Part shown: positions 1-11,689 of the stretch, piece by piece | How positions within the stretch are numbered: position 1 is the stretch's first letter | How the letters are laid out: each line of letters opens with the position of its first letter | DNA from: Myotis daubentonii | Lineage: Eukaryota; Chordata; Mammalia; Chiroptera; Vespertilionidae | Direction: 5' to 3' | Assembly (NCBI RefSeq): GCF_963259705.1 | Contig: NC_081846.1 | Span: 56,201,205-56,265,204 of the forward strand | Length of the DNA: 64,000 bases | Position numbers and translations under genes: made by a program | The notes under the pieces: generated by a model | Told to the model about the DNA's origin: nothing | The model's input: only the letters and a program-made list of their open reading frames with translations | The model's database searches: none

Positions 1-610
1 CTGAGTGATTTATCATTGAGGTTTAATTTTATTTATCTGATGATTGAAGCTATTCAGCATTGTTCCATGTATTCATTGGCAATTTGTACGTCATCCTTGG
101 AAAAATCTCTATTCAGACCCTTTGCCCATTTGTTATGTTATTTGTCCTTTTTAGTGTTGAGTTCTAAGCATTCTTCCTATATTCTGGATAGACGTCCCTT
201 GTCAAATAAATGACTTGCAAGTATTTTCTTCCATCACTTTCTTGATAGTATAATTTGTAGCACAAAACTTTTAATTCTAACTAAGTCCAATTTATGTATA
301 TTTTTCTTTTATCACTTGTGCATATCTAAGAGGGCTTTGCCTGCCCCAGGGTCATGAAGATGTTCTCCTATGTTTTCTTCTAAGAGTTTTATAGTTTTTG
401 GCTCTTAGATCTGTGATCTATTTTGAGTTAATTTTGTATATGGTGAAAGGAAAAGGTCCGACCTCATTTTTTATTTTGGTACATAAATATCCTGTTCTCC
501 CAGGAACTATTCTTTCACCATTGAGTTGTCTTGGCACTCTTGTCAAAAATCAGTTGACATAATTGTGCACAATTGTGTATGATTTCGGTCCAGATAAGAG
601 ATTTGTCACT
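1..610 (-). repeat. Old L1 fragment (3' part of ORF2/3'UTR)
   Basis: The sequence resembles the reverse complement of an L1M-type 3' region (for example CCCTTTGCCCATTTG and TGTCTTGGCACTC phrases typical of inverted L1). No intact frame remains. It sits in an LY75 intron before the first exon seen. Confidence 0.6.
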
Positions 611-955
611 AGTCTTATAATAAATTATTTTTTATAAAATAGTTACATTCATTTTCATTGCAGTCAAACATACATGTAAGAGACATGAATATTTGATGAA
701 AGATAGCATGTAAAGTTATTGCAGGATGGTAGAATTATCAGTAAATTTTTATTTTCATGTTTATAACTTGTACTTCCAACATTGCAAATAAGTATGATTC
801 ACTGTTATAATTATTAGAGGGATGCGCATAGTCATATAACCTTTTAGGAAGTAGAGAACGAAGAAAGAAAAGTTAAGATTGAAATATTAACCTCATAATT
901 GTAATTCAAGTATTGATTTCATCTCTAAGCATAGAAAAAAATGTTTCTTCTCTAG

Positions 956-1150
956 ATAATTCTCTTATGTGGTCTGATAAGACCATGCTGTCCTATACGC
1001 ACTGGAGAGGGAGAAGACCAACTATAAAGAACAGCCGGCTTTTTGTTGGCTTGAGTACTGATGGCTTCTGGGATATTCATACCTTTGATGCTATTGAAGA
1101 AATACATTACTTTCATCAGCACAGCATTCTTGCTTGCAAAATTGAAATGG
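956..1150 (+). CDS. LY75: LY75 exon, end of CTLD8
   Basis: The acceptor is TTTCTTCTCTAG at 944-955 and the donor is GTGAGT at 1151. The exon starts two bases into a codon whose first base lies in an exon outside the window. It reads NSLMWSDKTMLSYTHW near its start and HQHSILACKIEM at its end; the last cysteine closes CTLD8. The final base G joins TT of the next exon to make valine. An in-frame ATG at 913 is upstream of the acceptor and is intronic. Confidence 0.93.
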
Positions 1151-1714
1151 GTGAGTATGCTAGTGCAGAGTTTCCACTCCAGGGAAAGAGAACATAAAGC
1201 CATTAGCTCCCCTGGTGGGCACCTTGTCATTGTATTTTCTGAGTGCTTCCTCTGGATTCCGGGCTACGAGAGGTGCTACAGAGGTGACCGCGACAGTTTT
1301 GCGGAGCACTGGTCATATGTTTTGTACAGTGTCCCTCATTCTTTTCTCAAGATTAAACTGGGGTTATGGTTTTGGAGTTTAGGGGAAAACCACAGAAGTA
1401 GTGTCATTCTCATATCAGATGAGGGGCATGCTATCAACATGATTATCACTACTGATTTTAATCTTGGTCACCTGGCTCTAGGTAATGTTTTCAGATTTTT
1501 TCCACTGCAAAGTTACTCTTTTTCCCCCTTCCCACAGCATCCTCTTTGTTAGGAAGGCACTGTACTCAGTCCGCATTTACTTAGTGGAGAGTTACTCTCC
1601 ACCTTCCTGAAGGGGGTGGTATCTACATACTTTATTTGGAATTTGACCACACAGGAGGTTTTTTCCGTTCTTCCACATTTTAAAATTTATTGTCATTTAA
1701 CAAGTCAGTCAAAG

Positions 1715-2088
1715 AAAGAAAGATACTATATGATTTCACTTCTGTGTGGAATCCAAAGAACAATATAAATGAACGAAGAAAACAGAAACAGACCCATAGA
1801 CTCAGAGAACAGACTGATGGTTGCCAGAGGGGAGGGAGGTGGAGGACTGAGTGAAAAAGATGAAGGGATTGAGAACTACTGATTGGTAGTTACAAAATAG
1901 TCATGGGGATGTAAAGTACAGTGTAGGGAATATAGTCAATAATATTCTAATAACTGTTTGGTACCAAGTGGATGCTGGAAATATCAGAGGGAGCACTTTG
2001 TAAAGTTTATGATTGTCTAATTACTATGCGGTACACCTGAAACTAATACAAAGTAATACTGAATGTAAACTGTAATTGAAAAAAATCA
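1715..2088 (+). repeat. Truncated L1/HAL1-type 3' end
   Basis: Shares long stretches with the 3' end of the element at 38090-39500: the GATGGTTGCCAGAGGGG region, GATGTAAAGTACA, GTACACCTGAAACTAAT and CTGTAATTGAAAAA. It is a 5'-truncated copy of the same family, on the + strand with an A-rich end. Confidence 0.7.
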
Positions 2089-2509
2089 GTCATTTATTGA
2101 TATCTGTATTGGCTCATGGTTACATATGTCATACTGGGAATATAATCCAATTTACTATACTATTTAATCTTTTGACCAGATTGTGCCAGCTCTGGACATT
2201 GGATGTTCTTTCACTTGGCTTCTGTGTCCCTTTGAAATACCCTCATCAGTGTGGTTGTGCTATTGTTATTATTTGTTTGTTTTCAGCTTACTTTCTGGTT
2301 ACCTCATTTCTTTTTAGTCCTGATTTCACCTAGCCTAACATCTGGAGACCTAATTTTTCCAGCAGGCTTCATGACTCCCTCTCCTTCTCTAGTAGTTACA
2401 CACATTCTAGCGGGCACTTGTTTTGCCCTCATTGTAGGTATTGTTGTTTTCTGGCCACAAGTAATATGTGGGCTCCTTCAATGAAAGACAATGTGTATGC
2501 CTTTTTCTT

Positions 2510-2745
2510 TTTTTTTCTTTTTTCTTTTTTTTAAATATATTTTATTGATTTTTTACAGAGAGGAAGGGAGAGAGATAGAGAGTTAGAAACATCGATGAAA
2601 GAGAAACACCGATCAGCTGCCTCCTGCACACTCCCCACTGGGGATGTGCCCGCAACCCAGGTACATGCCCTTGACCGGAATCGAACCTGGGACCTTTCAG
2701 TCCGCAAGCCGACGCTCTATCCACTGAGCCAAACCAGTTTCGGCA
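2510..2745 (-). repeat. VES-type SINE
   Basis: tRNA-derived bat SINE in reverse: T-rich tail at the left, box-B-like GGAATCGAACC inside, head at 2745. It is flanked by a 17-bp target-site duplication, GTGTATGCCTTTTTCTT, at 2493-2509 and 2746-2762, so it is a young insertion. Confidence 0.93.
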
Positions 2746-3008
2746 GTGTATGCCTTTTTCTTAATCAGCCAGACTACTGTCCTATTTAAGAGCCTGTGAA
2801 ATATGCCGTGGGAAGAAGAAAAATGAAGTATGCATTTGACCTCCGTTCCTACTAAGCAACCCAGTTTTATTTATCTTTTGAAGTGATTGTATGACCTGTC
2901 TTACCCCAAATATATATTTTATTTTTAGTATTTATTTATTAAATTGATTGGATGACATTGGTCAACAATCAAATCTAATCATGAACACTTTTCATTTAAA
3001 TATTTTAG

Positions 3009-3235
3009 TTGACTACAAGGAAGCATATAATACTACTCTGCCACAGTTTATTCCATATGAAGATGGCATTTACAGTGTCATTCAAAAAACAGTGACATGG
3101 TACGAAGCAGTAAACATGTGCTCTCAGAGTGGAGGTCATTTGGCAAGTGTTCATGACCTACGTGGCCAGCTCTTCCTGGAAGATATTGCAAAGCGGGATG
3201 GATTTCCACTGTGGGTTGGGCTCTCTAGTCATGAT
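3009..3235 (+). CDS. LY75: LY75 exon, start of CTLD9
   Basis: Acceptor TATTTTAG at 3001-3008, donor GTGAGT at 3236; the exon ends on a full codon. It holds a linker (DYKEAYNTTLPQF) and the first half of CTLD9: VTWYEAVNMCSQSGGHLASV is the alpha-helix 1/cysteine segment and PLWVGLSS is the WIGL-type core strand. An N-linked sequon (NTT) lies in the linker. The match to human LY75 is nearly residue for residue. Confidence 0.94.
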
Positions 3236-3537
3236 GTGAGTATTGCTGTTGTTGTCCAGAAATTTCCCACATTTGTTAGAGGTTTAGCAACGTGAGCATA
3301 AAATATCAATGCAAAGTATAGCATCAAATTAAGTCCTGGGACTCAATTTGCATAGCATCGTGTTTTCTCGACTTTCCACAATATAAAACAAATTGAACAT
3401 TATATCTGTAGGGTGCGCTGCAGCACGTGGCCGGGACTGCCGTGGCCCTAAACGCTGCCCGGGCCCAGCAGAGGAGTAACACAACAGCTCTGTGATCTGC
3501 TTGGGGGAGACCAACTGAAAAGGTGGTGAAAAGAAAG

Positions 3538-3720
3538 AGCACAGAATCAGAAAAGCCCAACTTCCACACTGGTGGCAGATCTCCCATTTACATATTGGGT
3601 GATCATGGGCAAGATATTTGACATTTGCAAGCTTATTTCCTCATCTGTAAGATTTTGGAGTGATAATTATTTTCCTTAATCTATGATTATAATGAAGATT
3701 GCTATAAGCTTCCAAGTAAA
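3538..3720 (+). repeat. MIR remnant
   Basis: Contains the MIR core pattern (GGGTGATCATGGGCAAG, then TTTCCTCATCTGTAAGAT). It is an old mammalian SINE in the LY75 intron. The GC-rich stretch just before it (3410-3510) was not identified. Confidence 0.65.
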
Positions 3721-4474
3721 ATTCTTAACATTAGGACTAGTAAATATATATACTTTTGCCACTTTCCTCTAGAAATTAGCACTATTTAAGAGTAATCTTC
3801 TACTAGTAAACACGTCTTTTGTGCCACTATTTGAGTTCTATTAATTATATTCATGTAGCTACAATAATGTCTAGTATACAAAAAAAATAGACATCTATTG
3901 AAATTAGAATTGAAGGCCTGATGTAAATAATCTTTAAAACAATAGGGAAAATAAAATAAAGGATGGTAAATTAGGATTATAGAATCAAGGAAAAATCAAA
4001 AGTAATCTTGGGAAGTAGTTTTCAGCCCCCTGCTGATTACTGGCTTCTGTAATATGAAAAATAATGTAGCCAGAGACACAAACCACAAAACTCTTAAACA
4101 TAAAAAACAATATTTAGGATAATATCAATGCTGGAATTGTAAATCTGTAATTGTGATAAGTGGAAGCCATTTACACATCATTTAATTTCAAGTGTTATAT
4201 AAACTCGTCTTTAAACAGAATAAATCTAGAGATAGAGTGTAAAAACTCTGACTCTAAATTTAAAATCCTACTTAAATTGTGCCAGAGCAAATGTCTCAAA
4301 TCAGTGCATCGAAAGTAAATCCCTGATTTTACAAATAGATCCAGACCTACAACACTTGCAGGCAAATAATTAACGCTCCACTCCAACATTTCTTAAAGTA
4401 TATATGTTCTTGTTTATGTTCTTTTTTGAAGTCATACATCTAGATTCAGGTTGTCTCTATCATTCCTAATACAG

Positions 4475-4643
4475 GGCACGGAATCAAATTTTGAGTGGTC
4501 TGATGGTAGTGCGCTTGACTACATCCCATGGAAAGATAAGCAGTCTGCTGGGAATTGTGTTCTCTTGGATCCAAAAGGAATTTGGAAACATGAAAACTGC
4601 AGCTCTAAGGGAGATGGTGCTATTTGCTATAAATCTACAAAAT
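4475..4643 (+). CDS. LY75: LY75 exon, end of CTLD9
   Basis: Acceptor ACAG at 4471-4474, donor GTAAGA at 4644. The exon codes the second half of CTLD9 (FEWSDGS, then WKDKQSAGNC, then three conserved cysteines ending DGAICYKS). The position of the usual EPN/QPD sugar-binding triplet is occupied by KDKQSAGN, so calcium-dependent sugar binding is not expected. The last base T joins CT of the next exon to code serine. Confidence 0.93.
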
Positions 4644-6641
4644 GTAAGACTTGATTTCAAATAACTGTATATTTACTAAAATATAACGTCTGTTTTATGC
4701 ATGTGATTAAGTACTCAAGGAGTTTTTAGAGATTTTAAATAAGGTTTATTCACAAGTCCTCCAAAAATAATTTTGATATTTTTCGCAAAGAGAAATAAAT
4801 ACAATATACCCGGTCAGGGAATTTGTTCTCAAAGATATTCAGTAGTTGCATCACTAGGGAAGTCTTAACTCTAGAATTTGTGAGTTTCAGTTTCACTTAG
4901 CAGTGTTTTCAAAGACTGAGATTCTTTAAAAGAAGTGTCCCACAGCATGTATCTTGAGAAATGCCTCCCATGGCCTTCCATATTGACTGATGGCTGTGGG
5001 AGTCTCTGTGGTCAAGAAGTCTGTTGCATGTTGTGTAACTAAGCATTTTCCAAACGTATATGATCCTTAAAGGAGGAAAGAGCCCCTTGCCTGAGGTCAT
5101 TTCTGATAGGTAGAGCGTGAGCCTTGGGGAAGAGCACAAGAACCCAGACCACCAGGAGCTGCAGAGGCATGCTGGGCGGCCAGGGCCTGGTGCGGGTTGG
5201 TCTCTGAAGCGTCTGGTTCCAGGGCTGGCCCTTGCAGAAAATATAAATGCAAGAGTTGGAAGTAAAACTCCATGAATAACAGTAAAGAAAGAAACCGTAT
5301 GCAGCCTAAGACAGCCCAGATGCAGACTGGATAGAAACGAGTAGACTTAGGAGATAAGGTATCTCCAGGGGTTCCTAGTATAAGAAGAATTTTATTTTTA
5401 AAGCCAAGCAATTCAGAAAGGTCCATCAATCTTAGCCATGCATTGGGAGCCAACGTTCAAGATGTTTTGCATCTAATGAAGCCTCACAGATCATTGTCTT
5501 GCGCAACAATGTGCAAGACGCATTGTTGTCATCGGCAGTTTATTTTTGAAAAAGCAACTATTTTCACAAGGTGCTAGTAACGTCTCTCCATCAGCAGCGT
5601 TAATGTAGAGCTGTCACAAGTCCTACAGACTTTACAGATGGACTTGGCAATGAGCTTTGATCACCAGTCACTAGGAAACTTACCCAGGAGTTATCAACTG
5701 TCACACTGAAGGGAGACTTAGAGCTCACACCAAGAGCATTCATGGAAAGAATGGAGGCAAAAGCCAATCAAATAACTAAAGTCCAAAAAAGATCACGCCC
5801 AGCTGGAGAAACAGAAGATAGAGAAACAGAAGAAGGAATTAAGAACAGTCAGAGCATCTCTTGATGAAGAAGGAAACAGCAGCAGCCATTCTTCTGGAAC
5901 CACTGGCACCACAAATTAGAAGAATTTACCAAATTGAGATATGGAGGGAAAAAGCAGGAAAAGCCTTCAGTTACTGAAGGACATGCAGACCATGCAGAAT
6001 GCACACGGAAGAATAGCTGGGGTTGAGATGACTGACCATACCAGGTCAGAGCTTTGATTCTGATGCTCTGTACCGCACAAATAGCATGTTGATACTTTAC
6101 CTTCCAGTTCTCATGCTCTCTTCTGTGGAAATTAATAATCAGAGGCACAGGCTTTGCTACACAGGCTTCCTGTGTGATACAGCACAATTAAAAGTTAAAC
6201 ATTTTAAATGGAAACCAGAGGAGTTTTTAAAAGCTGAGAAGCCACACCTACTCTTTTTTTTATTTAGGAGTGATTTTACTTTGCTGACATTTTGCATTTT
6301 GTAAACACATTACCAAATTTTCATTTGTGGCTGTGATTTTGAAAAGTAGTTCTGTATATGGCAAAGTAAAACAAGGTTTCTGTTATCAAAATAAAAAGGG
6401 ATCCAAAGAATTGTAATTATTATTTCAAAGTAGTTACAGGCCTGCCTCGCCAATCTTTGCTCCTTTTTCTATTATGTCTTTCCAGTTGTTTTTAACTTAG
6501 TCTAAATCCATCTTCGAGGGCAAGTACTTTCCTTTATCGTCTAAGTTCTAAAAATGGTATTCTAAAAATATAATTAGAGTGTATACTCAAAGTCAGTTTT
6601 TTTTTTCTGTGCATTTTTACAATTGTCTCACATTTTTGTAG
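4644..6641. other. LY75 intron with no named repeat
   Basis: Two kilobases with no SINE, Helitron or L1 recognised. At 5745-5865 a + strand frame reads like a charged coiled coil (MERMEAKANQITKVQK, then LEKQKIEKQKKELRTVRASL). This may be a decayed processed pseudogene, but I cannot name a parent. GC content rises around 5100-5250. Confidence 0.4.
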
Positions 6642-6791
6642 CTCAAGAGGTATCTTCTCCTACATATTCATCGCGATGCCCAGCAGTAAAAGGGAATGGA
6701 TCCCAGTGGATCCAGTACAGGGACCACTGTTATGCATCTGACCAGGCGTTACACAATTTCTCAGAAGCCAAACAGTTTTGTTCAGAACTTG
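6642..6791 (+). CDS. LY75: LY75 exon, start of CTLD10
   Basis: Acceptor TTTTTGTAG at 6633-6641, donor GTGAGT at 6792. It codes the linker TYSSRCP and the first part of CTLD10, with WIQYRDHCY and FSEAKQFC carrying two framework cysteines. The exon ends with a single G that pairs with AT of the next exon (aspartate). The stretch QEVSSP differs from the human linker but keeps its length. Confidence 0.92.
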
Positions 6792-7609
6792 GTGAGTTAA
6801 AATTAATTTATTTTTTTTTGATTCAATAATATAATCAGTGGAATTTTTAAATAAATAATTTGAAACAATGATTATATTTTTGAAAATATTTTTAAAGCAG
6901 ACACAATTTATAAAAGCATTATCACCTAATTGCCCAGTGGTGGAGAAGTGGTTGAGTATTTTATGATGTATGACCTCAATGGAATATTGGAATAGCCATT
7001 AAAAATAATCGATCTAAGAATAAGTACATGGAAAATAAAAGTAAGTGAGAGGAAGTAGAATGAAAAATAAGTAAATTGTGATGTGAAAATACTGACAAGG
7101 GAAGAGTTTTAAATCTAGCTAGATCTACTTAGATGAAGGGGTTAAGAGGTAAAGTTTTTACAAAGTTGGTTAAGTAGTAAATACAAAATTGTAGATTTTT
7201 TCATTACTTAGTTATTAATAAATAAGCTTAGCCTGACCAGAGTAACATAAAGCATGTTTTGTTCATCCATTCTGCAATAACAGTGGCTCACATCATCTGA
7301 ACACCACAGGAATAGGACTTTCGTGTTCAGATTGAACTACTTTAGGATAAGCAGCAATGATTAAAGCTCTCCCAGGATAAATTTAGCCAGTAGTCAAACT
7401 GTGACATGACTTCTAGAAGACTTGTATTCTTGGGTATCAGTGTAGCTAGGCAGGTGGTATCTATCTCATTTTTTTGCTAATTGTTGTAGAGACACGTGGA
7501 AGATTTTTAAATCTCCATGTTACTGGTTAACTAAATGATAGGAACTTTTGTGTGGGAACTGTTCTGTGTTAATATACATAATACAGACATATACACACAT
7601 GCATATATA

Positions 7610-7610
<1 letters not shown>

Positions 7611-7656
<46 letters not shown>
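7611..7656. repeat. (GATA)n microsatellite
   Basis: About eleven perfect TAGA/GATA units in an LY75 intron, preceded by an AT/AC-rich stretch. Confidence 0.95.
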
Positions 7657-7784
7657 TGTGATGGGAACTATTGTGAGCTATATATATGCATATATGCTCT
7701 GGAGGTCAGAAGTCTCTGGCTCCTAAAGGAGAAAATAGAAAGGGTTACTGTTATTGTAGTGTGCGTGTGCATGTTAAACACTTA

Positions 7785-7905
7785 AGTTTTGGAGGCAGAC
7801 AGGTTTGGATTCAAATCCAAGTCCCACACTTACTAGCTGAGTGGTATTGTGAACTTACATAATTGTTTCTCTTTTTTCACCTGAAAAGAGTGAGAATAAA
7901 AATAC
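7785..7905 (+). repeat. MIR remnant
   Basis: Matches the MIR pattern: a GGTTCAAATCC-like segment (GGATTCAAATCCAAG) followed by ACTTACTAGCTGAGTGG and a TTTCACCTG-like core. It is diverged. Confidence 0.55.
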
Positions 7906-7908
7906 AGT

Positions 7909-8275
7909 TGATCCTTAACAACGAGTGAGTTAGGGGCACTGACCCTATGTGTATAACTTTTGATTTTCCAAAACATACAGTCATTCCTCAGTAACCACTG
8001 GGGATTGGTTTTAGAACCACCTCCCATCCCCACAGATACCAAAATCTTGAGATGCTCAAGACCCTCATACAAAATGGCATAGATCAATGTATACAGTTGG
8101 CCCTCCGCATCAGCGGATTCCCAACTGCAGATGGAAAATACTGTTTTTTACCCAAGGTTGGTTGAATCTGAGGATGCAAAACCCAGAGTTACAGAAGGCC
8201 GACTGTATATTTATTGAAAAAAAATTCCTTGTATAAGTTGACCCTCACAGTTCAAATCCATTGTTGAAAAGCCAA
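7909..8275 (+). mobile_element. Nested Tigger-like MITEs
   Basis: The outer element begins with a CAGTTGATCCTTAACAAC-type end near 7909 and its mirror end is near 8235-8275 (TTGACCCTCACAGTTCAAA). Inside it a second terminus starts TACAGTCATTCCTCAGTA. A compact unit at 8094-8205 has inverted ends CAGTTGGCC and GGCCGACTG flanked by TA on both sides, the target duplication of Tc1/mariner/pogo elements. The exact family names were not confirmed. Confidence 0.65.
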
Positions 8276-8404
8276 ATGTAGTACTTACTTCAAAGTTTGG
8301 GTAAAGATTGGGTTGTTGTATTAATGAATGAAATGAGGTAATGTTTGTAAATGTAGGATAGTGCCCTGCAAATAGTGAGCATTTATGACTTATCATTAGA
8401 AAGA

Positions 8405-8527
8405 TTGAGATTGACTTTCTAATTCTATAATTGACTAGCTGTGTAGTCCTAACCAATTTACTTGCTCTCCTTGAGCCTCAGCTTCCTCATCTGTAAAATG
8501 CTAATAATGCCTTCCTCCATAGGATTA
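8405..8527 (+). repeat. MIR remnant
   Basis: Contains GCCTCAGCTTCCTCATCTG followed by TAAAATG, the MIR core, preceded by a typical GACTAGCTGTGTAG segment. It ends where a Helitron begins. Confidence 0.75.
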
Positions 8528-9474
8528 TCAACATAATAAAGAGCCAGGGTCCTAACAGGGAAGGCTTGACCAAACCAGAAGTCAGTGCTGGGTTACCCTG
8601 GCGACCCAGCACTAACTGGGACCGCTGTGGGTGCCCTGACCCAGCACTGACTGCCTGGGGGCTGCGGATCAGGCCCAGAGAGAGGCCTGCAGAGAGAGAG
8701 GCAGGGTCTGATCCAAAGCCTCTGTGGAAGCCACAGAGGAAGCCTCCATTTCTCTCCAGGCCTCCACCCAGGCACTGATCAGGCCCTGTTGATAGGCCCA
8801 GAGATGCTGACTGGCATAGAAACTGACCAATCAGAACCATATCTGGGTCAACTTTGAGAAGCCAATGGTTGCTTAGGAGGTGGAGCTTTTGACACTGACT
8901 GGCATAGAAACTGACCAATCAGAACCAACTTGGCTGGCAGAGGAGGGTAGTTGGGGGTGAGATCAGGCCTGCAGGGGAGGGCAGTTAGAGGTTATCAGGC
9001 AGGCAGAGGCAGTTAAGGGCGATCAGGCCTGCAGGGGAGGGCAGTTGGGGGTGATCAGGCAGGCAGAGGCAGATGAGGGTGATCAGGCAGGCAGACAGAG
9101 GCAGTTGGGGGTGAGATCAGGCCGGCAGGGGAGGACAGTTAGGGGTGATCAAGCAGGCAGAGGCAGTTAGGGGCAATCAGGCAGACAGGCACAGAGGTTA
9201 GGAGTAATCAGGCAGGCAGGCAGAGGCAGTTAGGGGTGATCAGACAGGCAAGCAGAGAGGTTAGGGGTGATCAGGCAGGCAGGCAGAGGGGTTAGAGGCA
9301 ATCAGGCAGGCAGGCAGGTGAGTGGTTAGGAGCCAGCGGACCCAGATTGTGAGAGGGGTGTCTGACCACTGGTTTAGGCCTGATCCCACAGTCCCCAATT
9401 GGAGTGGGTGCAGGTTGGGCTGAAGGAACCCCCCCCCCTCTTCTGTGCACAAATTTCATGCACCGGGCCTCTAG
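8528..9474 (+). mobile_element. HeliBat-type non-autonomous Helitron
   Basis: The right end has the Helitron 3' signature: hairpin TGCACAAATTTCATGCA, then CCGGGCCTCTAG at 9463-9474. The left end is placed at an A|TC junction (8527/8528) followed by a CATAATAAAG-like stretch; this boundary is less sure. Much of 8940-9320 is an array of about 30-bp GATCAGGCAGGCAGAGGCAG units. It abuts the next Helitron without a gap. Confidence 0.8.
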
Positions 9475-10671
9475 TCTACACTAATAAAAGAGAAAAATGG
9501 TAATTGGCGTACGACGATACCCTTTTCATTGGCTAATCAGGGCTATATGCAAATTAACTGCCAACTAAGATTGGCAGTTAACTGCCAACAAGATGGCGGT
9601 TAATTTGCATAAGTAGGCACAATGCAGGGAGGCGAAAGGGAAAGCAGGAAGAAGCCCCCTGCCACTGACAGTGATCAGAAACCCAGGGGGGAGCTAAGAG
9701 CTGGGGGGCAGGGCAAAGGTGGCCCTGGGGCCGCCTTTGCCCTGCCCCCCAGCCATGATCGGAGAATCAGGTGCCTTTGCCGCCCTGGCCAGTGATAGCA
9801 GGAAGTAGGGGTGGAGCCAGCGATGGGAGCTGGACACGGTCGAAGCTGGCAGTCCCGGGAGCTAGGAGTCCCTTGCCTGGGCCTAAAGCGGAGCCCACGA
9901 TCGCGGGGCCGCTGCAGCTGCGGGTCCCCACTGCCCGAGCCGGACGCCTCTGCCGGAGGCCTCAGGCCTGGTCAAGGGGCCGATCCGGTGATTAGTGATC
10001 GGAGGGTGATGAGGGTCAACTCCTCTGGCCGAGGCATCAGGCCTGGGCGGGGGGCTGAGCCGGGGATTGGGGGGATATGATGGTCCCCTTGCCCAGGCCT
10101 GAAGCCTGGGTCAGAGGCATCAGGCTTGGGCGGGGGGTGGAGCAAGCGATCAGAGGGAGATGGGGGTCCCCTGCCCAGGCATGATTCCTGGGCCAGAGGC
10201 CTCAGGCCTGGGCGGGGGCCAGAGCCAGTGATCGGGGGGAAATGGGGGTCCCCTGTCCAAGCCTGACACCTCTGGTGGAGGCGTCAGGCCTGGGCAAGGG
10301 GCCGATCAGGTGATCAGAGGGTGATGGGGGTCTACGCCTCTGGCCGAGGCATCAGGCCTGGGCAAGGGGCAGAGCCAGCAATCGGAGGGGTCTGGGGGTC
10401 CCCTGCCCAGGCCTGATGCCTGGGCCAGAGGCATCAGGCCTGGACTGGGGGCAGAATCAGTGATGGGGGGAAATGAGGGTCCCCTGCCCAGGCCTGACAC
10501 CTCTGTCAGAGGCGTCAGGCCTGGGCAAGGGGCCGATCCTGTGATTGGAGGGTGATGGGGGTCAACGCCTGAGGGCTCCCAGTATGTGAGAGGGGGCAGG
10601 CTGGGCTGAGGGACACTCCCCCCCCCACACACACACACCCAGTGCACGAATTTCGTGCACCGGGCTCCTAG
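9475..10671 (+). mobile_element. HeliBat-type non-autonomous Helitron (1.2 kb family)
   Basis: Starts TCTACACTAATAAAAG, directly after the CTAG of the previous element. It ends with hairpin GTGCACGAATTTCGTGCAC, then CGGGCTCCTAG at 10671. The 5' part carries GGTAATTGGCGTACGAC, and the middle is a GC-rich array of palindromic CAGGCCTGA/TCAGGCCTG units. Near-copies occur at 46270-47396 (inverted) and 55623-56744. It lies in the LY75 intron between two CTLD10 exons. Confidence 0.92.
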
Positions 10672-11341
10672 TGTAATAATAAGCTCGGTAACATAAAGTA
10701 CCTATGTACTGTGGGATGTAAGTAATTGGAGTAAAGGCTTTCCTTTGCCCTTTAAATACACCCTACCACAAAAGTTCAAGTGTGGATAAGCTTGTTGCTA
10801 TTGAAGACTATCTGATTCCATTTAGGATTGATTTCCAAGTCTAGTTATTATTTTATTTCTATTCCTTGCCTGATGCTTATGTTCTCTATGGGTTTGGAGC
10901 AAACTATCAAACTTGAAGCATACTCACTCTTTCAGTTCCATACTATATTTAGGAACTTACAATGGGCATGACCAAATGCACATATGTATAAAATAATGTT
11001 AAGTGGAAGGCTAATGCTCCCCAAGACCCCAAACATATTTGCTTTAATTTTCATTTTAACAAAAGCAAACTTATGCAAAAATTGTTGTTGAAGAGAGAGT
11101 GCTGAACATCTATAGGGAAACATACCTTCCTACCATCACATACCCCACTTCTTAGGATGAACTGTTCATACACAAAAGTCTCACTGGTTAGGCAGTTCCA
11201 AGATTTAAAAAGGTTACCAGGTGAACATAGTAGATAAAACACACATGAAATTTCTTTATTCAAAGTTTCAATCTAGAAATATTTCTACCTTTTTAGGAAG
11301 CTATTTAATGCCAATATCAGATTTTAAAAACATTCTCTGTA

Positions 11342-11559
11342 GCCCTAACCAGTTTGGCTCAGTGGAAAGAGCGTCAGCCTGTGGACTGAAGGGTCCCTGG
11401 TTCGATTCCGGTCAAGGGCATGTACCTTGGTTGCGGGCACATCCCCAGTAGGGGGTGTGCAGGAGGCAGCTGATCGATGTTTCTCTCTCATCGATGTTTC
11501 TAACTCTCTATCCCTCTTCCTTCCTTTCTGTAAAAAATCAATAAAATGTATTAAAAAAA
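11342..11559 (+). repeat. VES-type SINE
   Basis: Starts GCCCTAACCAGTTTGGCTC and ends in an A-rich tail. The target-site duplication ATTCTCTGTA is at 11332-11341 and 11560-11569. Confidence 0.93.
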
Positions 11560-11689
11560 ATTCTCTGTAAAGTTTGAATTTCTCAGTGATCTTGATCATG
11601 ATAGTTTTTCTTTTCTCAAAGGCTCAGAATAAACCACTAACCTAGTTTGCATAACGCTAATTAGTTAGGGGTTTGTTTTCCTTCAACAG

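Noticed and set aside
913..955. ATG at 913 as a gene start
   Set aside because: It is upstream of a good acceptor (944-955) and belongs to the LY75 intron; the real reading frame enters from an earlier exon.
1061..1552. A 163-codon + strand ORF
   Set aside because: It overlaps the LY75 exon in another frame and runs through its donor site; no domain is visible.
8940..9320. CRISPR-like regular repeats
   Set aside because: Units are contiguous and drifting with no unique spacers, and the locus is inside a Helitron of a mammalian genome.
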